Positions 26,361-38,260 of a DNA stretch of 64,000 bases are shown piece by piece (position 1 is the first letter of the stretch; every line of letters starts with the position of its first letter). Origin of the DNA: Certhia americana (taxonomy: Eukaryota; Chordata; Aves; Passeriformes; Certhiidae); contig CM031878.1 of NCBI GenBank assembly GCA_018697195.1, positions 70,093,912 to 70,157,911 of the forward strand. Reading direction: 5' to 3'. The notes beneath the pieces are model-generated. The model worked only from the letters and a program-made list of their open reading frames with translations. It did not search any database and had not been told where the DNA came from. The position numbers and the translations under genes are program-made.

Positions 26361-28808
26361 ACAAAAACCAACAAACCAACCAAACAAAAAAAAACACCCC
26401 AAGATTCACAATTTCTTTGTAAATAGGCCTAGAGTTTTGTGAAAACCAAATAATTCAGCAGCATATCTCCACTGAAGGTCTACAAAGGAGCAAACACCTT
26501 GAGGAGAGCATGTGCCACATCACTCCTTGGACATCAAAAAGATGCAAAAGGCATCATCTACATTTATCATTAAATTCTGCTACAACTATGTCCCAAATGT
26601 GAAGGTATGAGAGGTCAAAGAGTTTGTGGGATTTTTCTGTTTACTGGAATTAGAGACACATCATGGAGTGACTTAAAATACTTTTCCAGGAGCAGAAGTA
26701 AAAGTGAGAAACAGGACCTAGACTTAGAGCACTTGACAAGCACAGGAAATAGGGTTGTTTTCTTACATTCCTGTTCAGTCCATCTTTATCCAACACAGGT
26801 CAATCTCCTGATAAAGCAAGCTTTACATTTAGATCATTTTGTTAATTTATTATTGGTTAAGGAGTAAGTTTCTTACCAACCAAAAGCCCTAGTCTTAAGG
26901 CCTATCCTAAATATGCTTTCATCAGAACAGTTTACTCTGTATAATAAGAATTAAAGTAAGCATACCTTTGGTTTTTAGAAAAAAAGACCACTTTTAATCA
27001 TAAAATCATGTGCCACCAACAACCACCACCACATCATCAGCTTGAAACACTGTCAGGTCAGAATGGTTTCTTTTTGATCAACGACTAGCTCATAGATTTC
27101 TCCTCATGAAATACTACTTCAAAATCACCAGTTACAATATGCATCAATTACAATCAGCACATCTCCAATAAGAAGTTTGATAGCTTGTCCAACATCTTGG
27201 GCAGGAGGCCTTTTCTAGGTGAGGAACTCTAGCTAAAGGGAACGTCATCTCCTCAAACATTGTGAACATAGAAATCTGTACACTTAAACCTTCACCAAAA
27301 GCAGAAAGAGGAGAGTGTAACAGACAATATTGGTCTGCAAAAATCATTCACCCTCCAAACATGTTAGAAAGCTGCAATTAGAGTGCAGGAAGTAGACAGG
27401 AGCTAAAAGACATCCTTTGTGCAAACAAATTAAAAATAAATCAATGATTATTCTGAATGTGGACAGACCTGAGACCAAGGCCTTTAAGAAGCACTGGGAG
27501 TCACAACTTAAAGGGTATCTTGAGAAGATTGCTGAAAGCCCCTAACCAAATCTGAGCCAGACACACAGCTGAACCTTAAAAGCCTATCAATAGTGTAATA
27601 GGCAGTCTAAATCCCTCTTAAAAACTCTACTTTACAATAAAGTAAGCCAGTATTGAAAGAGTTGAAAAATGTGAACAGAACATTTCAAGAAACTCCCTTT
27701 AATTCCACAGGGATGTTAATAAAAGGATCTTCCTCTGAATGGGACCATTATTCTTTATTGGGAAATTCTGGGTCAGGTTTAGGTGAAAATAAGTGATACA
27801 TGGCCCAGTTATTCTCAATATTAGCTAGTCAGTTTTCATCATGTAAAACCAATAGATGAGAACAGGTGAGAGAGGCTTAGAATCAGGGGAAAAAAAAAAA
27901 AAAAGCAACCCAATGTCAAAAGTTCAGCAGACCTTGGCTTATCACCCTGTCCTTCCCCGGTTTCATCCTGCATGCCTGCAGTTTAGCAGATGGAGTATTG
28001 CAAAGACTTCCACTGCTTACATAAAGAGCAGTATGCTCTTGAAACTGAATTCTGAAGTTGAGCATACTGACTAACAAAACAGTGACAGGGTAGAATAAAT
28101 GGCAACAGACTAAAGTCTGAAGGAAGCATGTGTCTACTATCAGCTGTTACCTAACAGTGAGAAAGTTAAACTTCATTTTCTGTTTCATGGTAAACATCCC
28201 CTAAAACATCATCCCACCAGAGTACTGAGCACATTCCCCACATACACAACTTCTCTCCTTTTTTTTTGCCATGCCATGTATGTCAAAAGTCACATCTGTC
28301 AGCACAGTACCTACCATGATCAGCCAGCAGCCAGTCTACATGCCTGACAGCTATCAAAACACAACTAAAAATAACAGACAGGACAGTAAGCATCCCAGAT
28401 GTAAAGAGGCTTTCCATTTGATCATAATTCCATAGTTTCAAAGAACTTCAAGGTCTGATTTACTTACATCAAGACCTTTTGGCTTCTTTTTCTTCCTGTT
28501 ACTACAGTTCAGTATTTGATTTGATGAAGATTTTTTTCCTTTTTCCTTCGCTGTCACAGGTTTTCTTTAAAAACTAGGTGGAGACATGTCTCTTACTAAC
28601 ATACCAAGGTCACTGGGCCTTCAGTTACCAGGAATGTGGACCTGTAAATCACCTTTTTTTTTTTTTAATTTCCTTTTCCTTATTTTTAAAAATAAGGTGA
28701 AACACAGAACTGAACTATTTTTTCTCATACTGGATGGAACAGTGACTCATAGAAGAATATTTACTTTTATTGTTACCCCTTAAGCAGTAGAAGCAGTCAG
28801 ACACTTAC
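25433..28808 (-). other. FBN2: FBN2 intron 2
   Basis: A 3.38-kb intron between the FUN-domain exon and EGF1. It contains a long poly(A)/A-C-rich tract (26323-26400), a shorter poly(A) run (about 27888-27904) and no supported gene. Confidence 0.85.
26323..26400 (+). repeat. Poly(A) and A/C-rich tract
   Basis: About 35 consecutive A followed by CAAACC-type units. It resembles the tract at 1995-2105 and lies in FBN2 intron 2. No adjoining retroposed sequence is recognised. Confidence 0.85.
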
Positions 28809-28891
28809 GAACAATGCACTGATTTCCTCCAAGAAGTGTCTTCCATCCAGGGCAACAGTAGGAGCGAAATCTAGAACCACACACATTTGGC
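28809..28891 (-). CDS. FBN2: FBN2 coding exon 2: fibrillin unique N-terminal motif
   Basis: An 83-bp exon giving residues 76-102 plus split codons at both ends. It begins PNVCGSRF and contains the adjacent cysteines and YCCPGW block of the fibrillin unique N-terminal (FUN) domain, ending GGNQCIV. In this family the FUN region takes part in head-to-tail assembly of microfibrils after propeptide removal. The acceptor is ATCGCAG|GCCAAA and the donor GTTC|GTAAGT. Entry is phase 2 and exit phase 1, so the frame joins exons 1 and 3 without adjustment. At 83 bp it matches the length known for this exon in fibrillins. One small difference is Leu after KTL where I recall Pro in the mammalian protein. 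Confidence 0.95.
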
Positions 28892-29650
28892 CTGCGATAC
28901 AGACAGATCAATAAACGTTATAGCAAAATATGAAGCAACCTAAAGAGATTTTAATGTTTTTCATACACATATGGGAAAAGTCCAGCTCCATAAAACAAAC
29001 AAAAAGCACATAGCAAAGCTGTCTGAAAAAAAATCCTTCCCAAAGGAAAAAAATCTTCCTCCAAAGCATTTTATTTTGGGTTAGTTCAACTGATTAGCAT
29101 AAAGAGGAGAGGTAGACAAGGCAAGAGCAGGTCACATTCATCCTTGCTGCAACAAATGAGGATATGGAAGGTATGAGTTTGATTCTGCTTTCATTCAAAG
29201 TCTGAGAAGCGTTGCCATAAAAACGGGCTTCTTGCTGTCATCTGACACAAGACAGAAGGGATGCCTGCTCGTAAGGATACATAAACTAACTGAAAATATC
29301 AAGAAATCCTCAAAACATCAGAAGAAAAGAACCAAACCAACTTCGCAAAATTTCTTTTATAGAGACCCCCCCCAAAAAAGTGAGCATCAAAGTATCTCAG
29401 TATCAGAAAACGCTGGACCAAGGAGCCCAATGGGGTCAGTTCGTTGTCTCCTTTTAATTAAATCGCACTAATTAGCAGGCCAGATTGCACAGGCAAGGAC
29501 CAAACTCCCCGCTTAGCGAACCGTGACTCCTAAGCCATACAAAGAGGCTGGAAGGGGAGCGGCAGCGGGGGCACACTCGGAGACCACCGGCAAGGGGTTG
29601 TGGCTGGGGAGATGCCCTGGGGAGCAAACAGGCGAGGAACTTGTCCCTAC
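28892..29650 (-). other. FBN2: FBN2 intron 1
   Basis: A 759-bp intron directly downstream of the signal-peptide exon. Its GT end lies within the CpG island and the rest is AT-rich. I see no other feature. Confidence 0.85.
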
Positions 29651-30790
29651 CCTCGGAGCGCGTCCTGCTGTCCTCGCCTGCGGACCCGACCGGTCCCGTC
29701 CTCCCGGTGCGCAGCGGCGGCGGCCAAGTAGCCGCCCGCTCCTGAGGGAGCACGGAGCGCCGGCCCCTGCTGCTGCTGTCTCCCGGCCGCTCCCTGCGCA
29801 CACAGCGCCAGGCAGCCCAGCCACAGAGAGAAGAAGCAGCAGCGCTGCGCCCAGAGCCGCCGCCGCCTGCCCATGCTGCGGCTATCCCGGCGGGAAACAG
29901 GCGGGCAGCCGCGGGCGGGAGCGCCGGTCCCGCACCGCCCTCAGCGAGAACGGCGCGGCTCCCGCACAGGGAGATGCTTCAGCCGCGGAAAATCTGCCCT
30001 CTGTGCTCCCCAGCCTGCGCGGCGGGTGCCAGCGGGGCCCGGGCTCCACGGTGCTCACACCCACCCCTCCGCAGAGAGTGGGGAAAAAGAGGGGAATAAA
30101 AGCAGAGTAGACTAGGATATTCTCCCCTCTCCGCCGCAACAGGAAATCCAAGAGAACCGAGCTGAATTTCTCCTACAAAAAATAAAAGCAAAAAACAAGA
30201 CAAGAACCAGACGATAATTAACCGCGCCTTAATAGACGTGCTGGGACAGAGCGAGAGCGGAGCGAAAAGCCCCTGCCCAGCGCCAGGGGCGGATTTACAG
30301 CGAAGAGATCCGGAGGAGGGGCCGGTGCCTCCGGGCTGGTGAGGGGATCGGGATGGGGAGGGGGAGAGGAAGGGAGGGAGGGGGCCGGGAAGAGGGAATG
30401 GTAGCAGAGGAGGTAGCTGGGGCCGGTGGCTGCTGGAGGGAGCGAGGGTATGGGAGAGTGAGTGGCGCAGGTAGAGCTGGTCCCAAAGGGGTTCTGCGCA
30501 TTCCTTTGGTTCGCCCGCACCTCCCCAACCTCCGGGAATTTCGCCGTGGAATGGGGCGCAAGCCCGCGCGGAAAGGCTTGGCAGCAAAAACCGTCCCTGG
30601 GCTGGCACACGGGGCTCCCAAAGGTTCTGGTCCCAAGGATGAGCCCCGAGGGGAGGAGGCCGGAGCCCCATACCTGCCCCGCCAGCTTGGGTCTGGCACG
30701 GGAGCGCTGGGCAGAGCCCCGAGAGCTCCTTCCCCGCTCGTATCGACTCAGCACCGAGGGCTGGTGCTTCTGCCATCAAGAGCGGGGCTG
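29480..30790 (-). promoter_or_regulatory. FBN2: FBN2 CpG island, promoter and 5' UTR
   Basis: A GC- and CpG-rich block stands out sharply from AT-rich surroundings and spans exon 1 and about 0.9 kb upstream, as expected for a CpG-island promoter. GC boxes lie at 30286-30292 (GGGGCGG) and 30677-30683 (CCCCGCC). A run of G tracts at 30341-30396 could form a quadruplex. No convincing TATA box is seen next to a defined start, so the transcription start is not placed. The minus strand has no ATG from 29875 to about 30498, which leaves the leader free of upstream start codons for at least 600 bp. Long open frames here in other readings reflect high GC. Confidence 0.85.
29651..29874 (-). CDS. FBN2: FBN2 coding exon 1: signal peptide and propeptide
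   Basis: First coding exon of fibrillin-2, a large secreted glycoprotein that polymerises into extracellular microfibrils. The frame opens MGRRRRL, then a hydrophobic core (about residues 12-28, rich in Leu, Cys, Phe and Trp) that fits a signal peptide cleaved near residue 30. A (CAG)4-encoded Gln run (34-37) and an Ala-rich stretch (51-55) follow. RVRRR at 63-67 is the furin-type site that removes the fibrillin propeptide, and the exon ends QQDALRG. The opening arginines and the RVRRRGQQD block fit FBN2 better than FBN1. The ATG has A at -3 and G at +4, and no other minus-strand ATG lies between it and about 30499. The donor is GAGG|GTAGGG, leaving a phase-2 codon completed by G from exon 2. 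Confidence 0.95.
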
Positions 30791-32814
30791 TGTGGTACTG
30801 GAATAATTGGCACTTTCCTTCTGGAGTAGTTTTTTGGAAGTTCACACCTGGAAACTTTGCTTGTTCTCCACTTGCTGTTTTCCCCTACATACCCGTCCCG
30901 AAAAACCCCTGATTTAGGAAATTTCCTGCTTGTTTTTTAAGGCCAAGAGCATCCATTTACCTAGTTGTGCCGAATAGTTAGCCACCAGTGAGAAACAAAC
31001 AAACACAATGGAAACAAAAACGTGGCCCTGCTGACAGTCCCTGAGTTCAGGCTGCTGGTAAACAACAGTACTCAATCTGGTTTTGCCATATGAGAAGATT
31101 TATCCCTTTGGACTGCAGCTCTAGGGGTGATCACCTCACCACACAGCCTTTGGCAACTTTGAAACTTTCAGGTCTTTTGTCATTTAAAACAAAACCAGAA
31201 CGTGTCACGGCTTCATTTAGCTCCACATGCATATTATCTGTGACTTCTAGTTCTGGGGTGAGAAGCAGGAGCCACATCTTCCTGTCTCTGAAATAAAGCA
31301 AAAGCAGCCAAGAGGGTCAGGGAGCCACTCTTGTTCCACTTACTGCCCTGCTTTGATGGTCCTCTAACCATCCTGTAACAGAAGCTCCATTTACAGACCT
31401 ATGTTTGGAGAGATCGGAATCTGGTTTTGTTTAAATTTTTAAATTTACCAGAAGTAATTTTGCATGACAGGATCTCAATCTTTAAAGACCTTCAGAAACA
31501 AAAGGTATTTAATGAAGGAACTATTCAGCAACCTCTTGATCATGAGTGAGGTTTGGAATTTCTCTTAAACAGAAGATGTTAAACCTGCCATGAATGAAAT
31601 GCAGCTAAGAGTAAGGGAAAGAGAAGGATTCTGTGTCACTTTAGGTAAATAATTATATCCAGAAAACACAAAAAATAGATAGGACACAATGAATCAAAAG
31701 GCAATAACTGATTTGAGATAAGCTCAGGGTCTTGGATATCAGGAAGCACAGTGATTAAGAAGCAATTGCCCAGAAGTTAAACACAGCACATCTGGAAAAA
31801 GACAACACTAGAAAATCCTGAAAGGGAAAAAAACCCAAACAAACAATGAAACAAATAACCAACACACCCTCTCCCCCAAAAAAGTTTGGCAATTACACAG
31901 CAAGGGTGGGCTAGAAATTAGAGAGTGGGAAAGTTACAATTTAAAGCCAAGAGAGACATAATTTGAAACTGGAAATACTAAGTAGAGTAACAAAAGCAAA
32001 GTCAGCAGCTACCAGTGATTTGTAAAGTGATTTATAAGACTCAAGAGACCTCCTTGAACTCAAATCCAATGAGGACTATGGAGTCCTTTGCTAGATTTTT
32101 GAAAGGAACTAGCACATAGAACTATAAAACATTTACTGGGCAGGACTGGGCAAGATGTCTTACTTTTGGTAAGTTTGGTCTTTGCAAATATGAATAAAAA
32201 TTAATGCCTACTAAGGAAGCTGTCTTCGTTAAAATGGGCATCATAAGTACTTTTTATGGGTAAAAGACACAGACCGGATATGATTTAAAATAATGATTAT
32301 GGTCTGATGATTCATGTTAGAACTACATGTGTTAAATTTGGAATAGCTGCCCATAGAAGCCAGTGCTATGGTAAATGAGGGAAATTCACTGTGAAGGGGC
32401 TTGGGTTCTTTAGCCAACAGCAGTTCCCTTAAAAATATAGGAGGAAATCAATAGACAAAGTGTGCAACATGATAAATGAAATCAGTACTGCAATAAAGAG
32501 TTGCTTGGATAAGACAGGAACACAGCTCTGCATTTGAAAAATTAGAACATAGGACTATAAATACTGGTGGGATGAAATTAGATTTATTTAGGAAAAATAT
32601 TGTAGATTGAATCTCCCAGCTCTTAGAAAACATTTGGATCTGCTGATCCCAGAGATTCTCTCCCATCCTATCCCCTGACTGTTATAGAAAAGCTTCTTTC
32701 ACAGAGGATGCCATGACATATTGGCACGACATAGCTGATGCAGAAGGATGAGTGATGTCTCTTCTGCTCTACTTGAATTTCCACTTACCAATTCCAGTAG
32801 CAACTGTTCAAAAT
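30791..32814. other. Upstream non-coding region, nothing recognised
   Basis: Between the FBN2 CpG island and the first solo LTR. The base composition is ordinary AT-rich and no open frame has family features. There is a small A/C-rich patch near 31826-31870. Confidence 0.7.
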
Positions 32815-33479
32815 TGTAGTGCTGTAATTTCATGGTTTACCTGGAAAACCTGGTTCCTCCCCTAAAGATCCACCCTGATATGTCAATCAGCTTTCCTTTC
32901 CCTACCCTGATCCCTGATGAGCCAGTCTATCAATCCTGGAATTCCAAAAGGGTGTTGAGTGGTTGGCAGATTTAAAAGATGCCCTCCTCCCCTCAGAGGG
33001 CATTGGGTCATCCAGGTGTCCTTTGTCCTTGGAAACCCCTCTCCTGTACCTGGTTGGTGGCTTTCCTTCCCCTTCCCCCTCTCCCAGGCAAAAGGACAGA
33101 GACCACGTGGCCTCAGTGAGTTTTCATTAGTTACATCAGTTACACCAGGAGCTACAACCAGAGTTACAGCAGCTATTGTAGCCTGTTACAGATTTCAGTT
33201 ACAGTTCTGATAGATTCTGTTAGAGGACTTGCTAGATCCTGAGGCATGTGCCGGAATAAAAGCCTTCTACCAGAATCTGACCTCTTCTTTCACCACTGCC
33301 CTAGAGCTGCTCCGTGGAAGAGAATCCTGAGAGCTCTGACAGGTCTGGACTTGTCCACAGTGCCCAGCTAGCCAAAGTGTCTCTGTGGTCAAACACCACA
33401 GCTGCCGCTATTTGGCTCAGCCAGCAAGGCCAGGAAAGCCAGTCTTGATCCTGTCTGTGATATTGGGAACTCCAATACA
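32815..33479 (+). mobile_element. Solo LTR, plus strand
   Basis: A 665-bp block begins TGTAGTG and ends CCAATACA, giving inverted TGTA/TACA termini. It is flanked by AAAT on the left (32811-32814) and AAAT on the right (33480-33483), consistent with a 4-bp target duplication as in class I ERVs. A polyadenylation signal (GGAATAAAAGCC) lies at 33255-33260 with about 220 bp after it, as in R-U5. No internal retroviral sequence adjoins it, so it is a solo LTR. It points away from FBN2. Family not identified. Confidence 0.7.
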
Positions 33480-35914
33480 AAATATTGCATATACTATAGT
33501 TGTATAGTTACATATAATACATATATTCAGATAGCATGCAAGTGTACATACATCTGCATAAAGAAAATTCTTCCAGAGAAAAGATCATAATGCAGATTTT
33601 TCTTTAATCTGCACTTTTCCCAAATGCAAATTTTCTTCCCAAATAGGGGTGGAAGATAATTTTAAGTAAGGCCAGTCATATTATTTTGACATTTTGAAAC
33701 AGAGTAAAAACATAAACAATCATTTTTCTAATGCAGGATCTAATTAAACTAGACTCACTGGGTGTAAATCATTTCTTACAGTACTGAAAATGATGTCTCT
33801 CAATGGCCCCATTGATTTGAAAAGTACAAGCATTCTTAGCTATTCATAGCTTGAATCACCAAAAGCACTCAATAGTGGATGTCTAGACTGGTGTACAGAT
33901 ATTGAAAGTATAAGTGACGAGACAATGTCAGTATTAAAAATTTCTTTTCAGCTGTTCCCTCTTCCCCCCTGGGCTGAATGCACACCTCTGCATGTTCAGT
34001 GAGTGCCCATACTACATTTGTTAACTATCTCTGGCATCTTCACCATAGGTCTATTTTAAAAGTATTTTTGGAAAAGACCTTGAAAGCTCATTTGATTAAA
34101 CCTCTCGCTGTAAACCAAGAACAAAATTGACCATTTAACCGGTATCTCAAGCACATAAATTCTGCACAGCTGCAGGTGATCTGCTGCAGGTGGTAGTAGT
34201 TTTACCACCAAGAAGTATTGAGCTGCATCCTCTTTTTGCTTGCTTGGTTGATTTTACCTCTGCTTTCTTTTCTTTTTACAGTTGGTCTAGTATATCTGAC
34301 CATTTTGATTTCTAATCCTGTCCTCCAGTGTAATTGTGCTATATCCAGATTGTCATTAATCTGGACATGGAATAAATAATACAAAATTTGATGGTTTAGT
34401 CTGCACTGTAATTGGTTTTTTCCTACTTGAAAGAATGTAATTTGAGACTGTTTCAAAACCACTACCTCAGATTAGGTAGTCAATATCTTTTCTCTTGTTT
34501 TATTCATCCTATCTGCTTCATTCTCTGCCTGTGCCTTCCTTGCTTTGGATTAGTCTCTTTTGATTAGTTTTTATGTTCTTGTTTTCACATAGAAACTAGA
34601 ATTAATTCATTTTTCAGCATTATTTCAGGCCAGGAAATTAGATTAGTGGGTCTAACTTCCTTTTCTTCCACCTTTTAAATATAGGCAATGATTTGGTATA
34701 TGCCCATAATTTGGCAAACAAAAAATAAAACATGCAAGCAAAATGAGATAAAACTGATTTTTTCCACTCTAAGATTATTCTCAATAAAAAAGAAATAAGT
34801 AAAGAGTTATGATCACCATTCTCTCTGTGCTCATTTCTAAAACTTCAATACATATGAAGGAATGACAGCCATTTAAGAAGCAATTTTGATACATGCTTTT
34901 TTATTAATTCACTTACATACATACATACATATATATATATGTATATAAGTGAACATATTATTCAATATAAAGTCCCTTGTTTATGCACCAAATAGATAAA
35001 TTATTCTAAAGTTTCAGTTTTATCAATTATATTTTAATAGTGGTTTCAAAGCAATGCTTTCACTGCAGAAAGAAAAAAAGTATATGTTGCCTGAGGCATA
35101 TTGAAAAGGAATGAAACTGTTTAAGTGGGGCTTATAAAATAAAAGAGGAAGATACTTAAGATACAAGACAATTTGAAAAAACAAAAAAAATGTATTAAAA
35201 GATGTCATGAGGGAACTGTTCCATGCAATTAAACAAAAGATCTCTCAATGCTGCAAATCTTCAGCTACAAAAGGATAACCCAGTTTGGAATGTCCGATTC
35301 TCTACTTTTGTGACACAAATAAAAATGTAAACAAGACAAGATATTTTAGCACATCATTTCAGAAGTGATTTGTGTGTTCTGCCTGTGAGACCTCATTATT
35401 ATTTGGGAATTTTTTTTTAGAATAGGAGAAGCAGAATTGACCACCCTACTGATTTATTTTTTTTTTTTTTTAAGTGAAAAATGTGAAATGCTCCTAGTCT
35501 AGACAACTCAACTACCAGTAATTAAATCTTATTTTAAGGTCTGAAATCTGTCATCAAAAGGAAGGAATTGAGAAAGTTAAAAAAAAAAAAAAAAATTAAG
35601 TCTTCTCTCTTTCTTTTCCTTGATGCAGAAAAAGTTAACCAGATTTTATGTGCAAAAGTTAGTAATAGAAATAAAATTAAACAGAAGGTTGAAGCTATCC
35701 CTGCCTAGAATGCAAATGCTTCAGTGTCTGTTTTAAAGTTATTCAAGTTAAACAAGATAAAAACAATGGTAAATATTATTGCATATTCTGCTTTTACTTT
35801 TGGGAAAAAAAACCCAACATAGCTGCTAGAGTAATTCCCAGGTTAAGAATCACATATATAAAATTAATAATTAATTTAATTTATCTTATTCTACAAGTTC
35901 AACCCTGGGGAGTC
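33480..35914. other. Non-coding region with simple repeats
   Basis: No gene is recognised. It holds a TACA/TA microsatellite (34914-34949), a T run near 35457-35472 and an A run near 35580-35595. The remainder is unremarkable AT-rich sequence. Confidence 0.7.
34914..34949. repeat. (TACA)n/(TA)n microsatellite
   Basis: Consecutive ATAC units grade into a TATATA run and then GTATATA, partly self-complementary. Confidence 0.9.
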
Positions 35915-36409
35915 TGTAGGTGTGATACGCAGAAAAATTAACTCCACAACTCGTTAAGAGTCATAAAAGCCCAGTATGCTTTATTCAGTGCTGAAGGCAC
36001 AGGGGGTATAATTCCTCCAGAAATATGTGCGCCCTTTGCGGCACTCATACTCCTTTTTATCCCCGTATGCATATAAATTTCATAATCCATTCATGCATAT
36101 TCATCCCCTAGTTCTGCCCACCCCCACTTCGTATGCTAATTGCTGTATTAGTCTTTCTGCGCATGCACAGTGCCCACTGGGGATGGCACGGTGGTTGTAT
36201 GGGATGAAGGCAGGTAGTCCTCCTCAGAGCTGAACTTCTCACTCTGGCTCTCCACACATGCTCTCTAGGCCTCTGGCCTCTGTCCAAACCATAGGGTCGG
36301 TTCTGTCCAGTTGTCGGGGTCTCAGGAGCTTCTATTATCTCAAGGTCTTATAAGCTTGGCATTGTGCACCTGGTTTTTCATAAACAGTCTCTCCTTATGG
36401 CTCCTGACA
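35915..36409 (-). mobile_element. Solo LTR, minus strand, with TATA and poly(A) signals
   Basis: A 495-bp block that on the minus strand starts TGTCAGGAGCC and ends CACACCTACA. It carries a TATA-like GGGGATAAAAAGGAG (36051-36064) and, about 70 bp further on, AATAAA (35980-35985), the normal U3-R-U5 layout. No target duplication is obvious, and no retroviral body adjoins it. Transcription from it would run toward FBN2, whose start is about 6 kb away. Family not identified. Confidence 0.7.
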
Positions 36410-36813
36410 TTCTTTTCAGTTGCTTTTCTTCACATACACCCTCTTAGCTGCAGGCCTGTTGCTTGCAAGTCCAATAAAAAGTGATTTGGAGCAATAAGCA
36501 TTATTTAAGCATCTAATAAATTCTTCCTTAATTTTAACCCCCTGACTCAAGCAGAGCAGGTAAAAGGGCTCAATTACTCAGGAGCAACTTCATCTGGTGT
36601 TACCCAACATGTTTTAAATTGCTTAAACACATTGATAATTTGATAGCTGGATGATTTAAAGTAGTTGTCATTTTATAGATTCTGGTAATCATTATTTTCT
36701 GACTTGGCTTCTCTTGAACATCACATTTAGAAAGATAGCATTCAGCTGTCCTAAAACTCAGTGAGATGACATCTCTTTGATAACCCCTGAAACAAGCAAT
36801 ATAATTATCCTGA

Positions 36814-36870
36814 TACATATATATATATGTATACATATATTATCCCAATATATATGTATTATTATTTATG
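36814..36870. repeat. TA-rich microsatellite
   Basis: TACATATATATATATGTATA followed by further TATA/GTAT units, partly palindromic. Confidence 0.85.
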
Positions 36871-36956
36871 TATTATATAAATAATCCTGAACAAAAGGAG
36901 TAGTAACAGTTTTCTGTGGTGATTATTTTGTGGCTTTCCTGTCTGATGAACCCACT

Positions 36957-37006
36957 CAGCTTAGAAGTCTTTTCCAACCTTCACAACTCTATGATTGCAT
37001 GATTGG
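36957..37006 (+). repeat. CR1-type LINE 3' end fragment (short)
   Basis: TCTTTTCCAACCTTCACAAC followed by TCTATGATTGCATGATTGG resembles the last 50 bp of a CR1 element with decayed terminal octamers. It lies between the solo LTR at 35915 and the ERVL-like provirus. Confidence 0.65.
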
Positions 37007-37363
37007 TTTTGTGTCCTAGAACAAAACTTCATTTTTAGGTTCATGGAATAGAAGTAAAGGTAGACTTTGATTCATTACATGCTGTAAGACCCAGAATTCC
37101 AGAATGGCTCAGGTGGCAAGATACCACAGCTGATCCCACCTCACTGTTCAAGCAGAGAAATAAAATCTATTCTATATTTTATAGAGAATTCTAGTATATA
37201 ATATTTTATAATACCGTTATGGAATGTTAAAAACATCTGTGATGGCACCACATATACCAAGAACAATTCAGTTTTCAATAATGTATTTCAGCAGCTCTAG
37301 GCCAGCATGTTTTAATTATAAAATGTTATATACAGCATGCCCTTCCTATGGAGTATAGGAAAG

Positions 37364-38123
37364 TGTCTTAGTTTGGAAAGACAGGGGTGTCTGCTAGGGA
37401 ACTACAAAAATGGAAGCCTCCCTTGGACTTGTTATAATTCTAAAATTAAAGGGGTCTCAGGCAAAGATGTGAGGGTAGGAATAACAGTTCTTAACTAGTG
37501 AGTCTAACAAGGTAAGTTAACAACAATAACTATAATCTTGACAACAAACAGAACTAGAGAGAAAAAAAAAATTAAAAAACCAACAACCCAGTTACAATTC
37601 TCCTCTGGCACCCTCCCCCCTCAGTACCATCACAAGCTACCAGAGTGAGCAGCAGTCCCAGGGGATGAGATGTATTCGAGGCTTGCCAGCGGTAGCTGGA
37701 GCTGTAGAAATGTCCCGGCTAGGCACAGGGTATAGAACACAGCGTGGGGAAACCTCGAACAAAACTGAAGCAGCGGGTGTAGGGCAATGGGGCGGCAGCT
37801 CTTGGCAGGGCAGGGAGAGAATAAGTTCCCAAATCCAGGGGGACACATGAAGATACGGTGGTGGGTCACTCTGAGCTGAGCTCCAGGTGAGGGATGGTGA
37901 GATCTCTCTCCAGTCCAGAGCCGAGCAGTCCTGGCAGGTCCCTCTGAGAGCAAAAAAACTGCCCAGAGCCAAAGTGAAGTCCGGGTGCCACCCTGTCTCC
38001 AACTTAGCTGCTTTCCTTTGTTTTTTTCCCAAGCACCCATGAGTACCCTTCAAGCACCCAGCAATCAGCTTCTTAGCAACTTCTGGGAAAAAATTCTATA
38101 AGAAAGCAACCCAACCCTCAACA
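37364..38123 (-). repeat. ERVL-like 3' LTR
   Basis: A 760-bp partner of the 5' LTR. On minus a purine-rich stretch containing GGGAAAAAATTCAGGGTGG lies just ahead of it, where the polypurine tract is expected. Confidence 0.92.
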
Positions 38124-38260
38124 TTATCCACCCTGAATTTTTTCCCATACCAATATGTTACATCAAATTTAAACTTTTAAATTATGTACATACATGCAGT
38201 ACTTTAATTACATAGATATATACATGCAGCTACAGATACAGGCACGGTGTCATGAGTAGC

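Larger units (their letters stand above)
36410..37363. other. Non-coding spacer between solo LTR and ERVL-like provirus
   Basis: Contains a TA-rich microsatellite (36814-36870) and a CR1 end (36957-37006). Nothing else is recognised. Confidence 0.7.

Noticed and set aside
29523..30110. 195-codon open frame on plus across FBN2 exon 1
   Set aside because: Antisense to the real signal-peptide exon and compositionally biased; openness follows from high GC.
29882..30151. Possible upstream open frame ending 7 bp before the FBN2 start codon
   Set aside because: Its first codon is TTG, not ATG, and no ATG exists on minus between 29875 and about 30498, so there is no ordinary upstream start.
29979..30845. 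288-codon open frame on minus upstream of FBN2
   Set aside because: It lies in the CpG island, is Pro/Ser/Arg-rich as expected from GC-rich DNA, and two other frames are also open over the same stretch. No domain or conserved start is visible.
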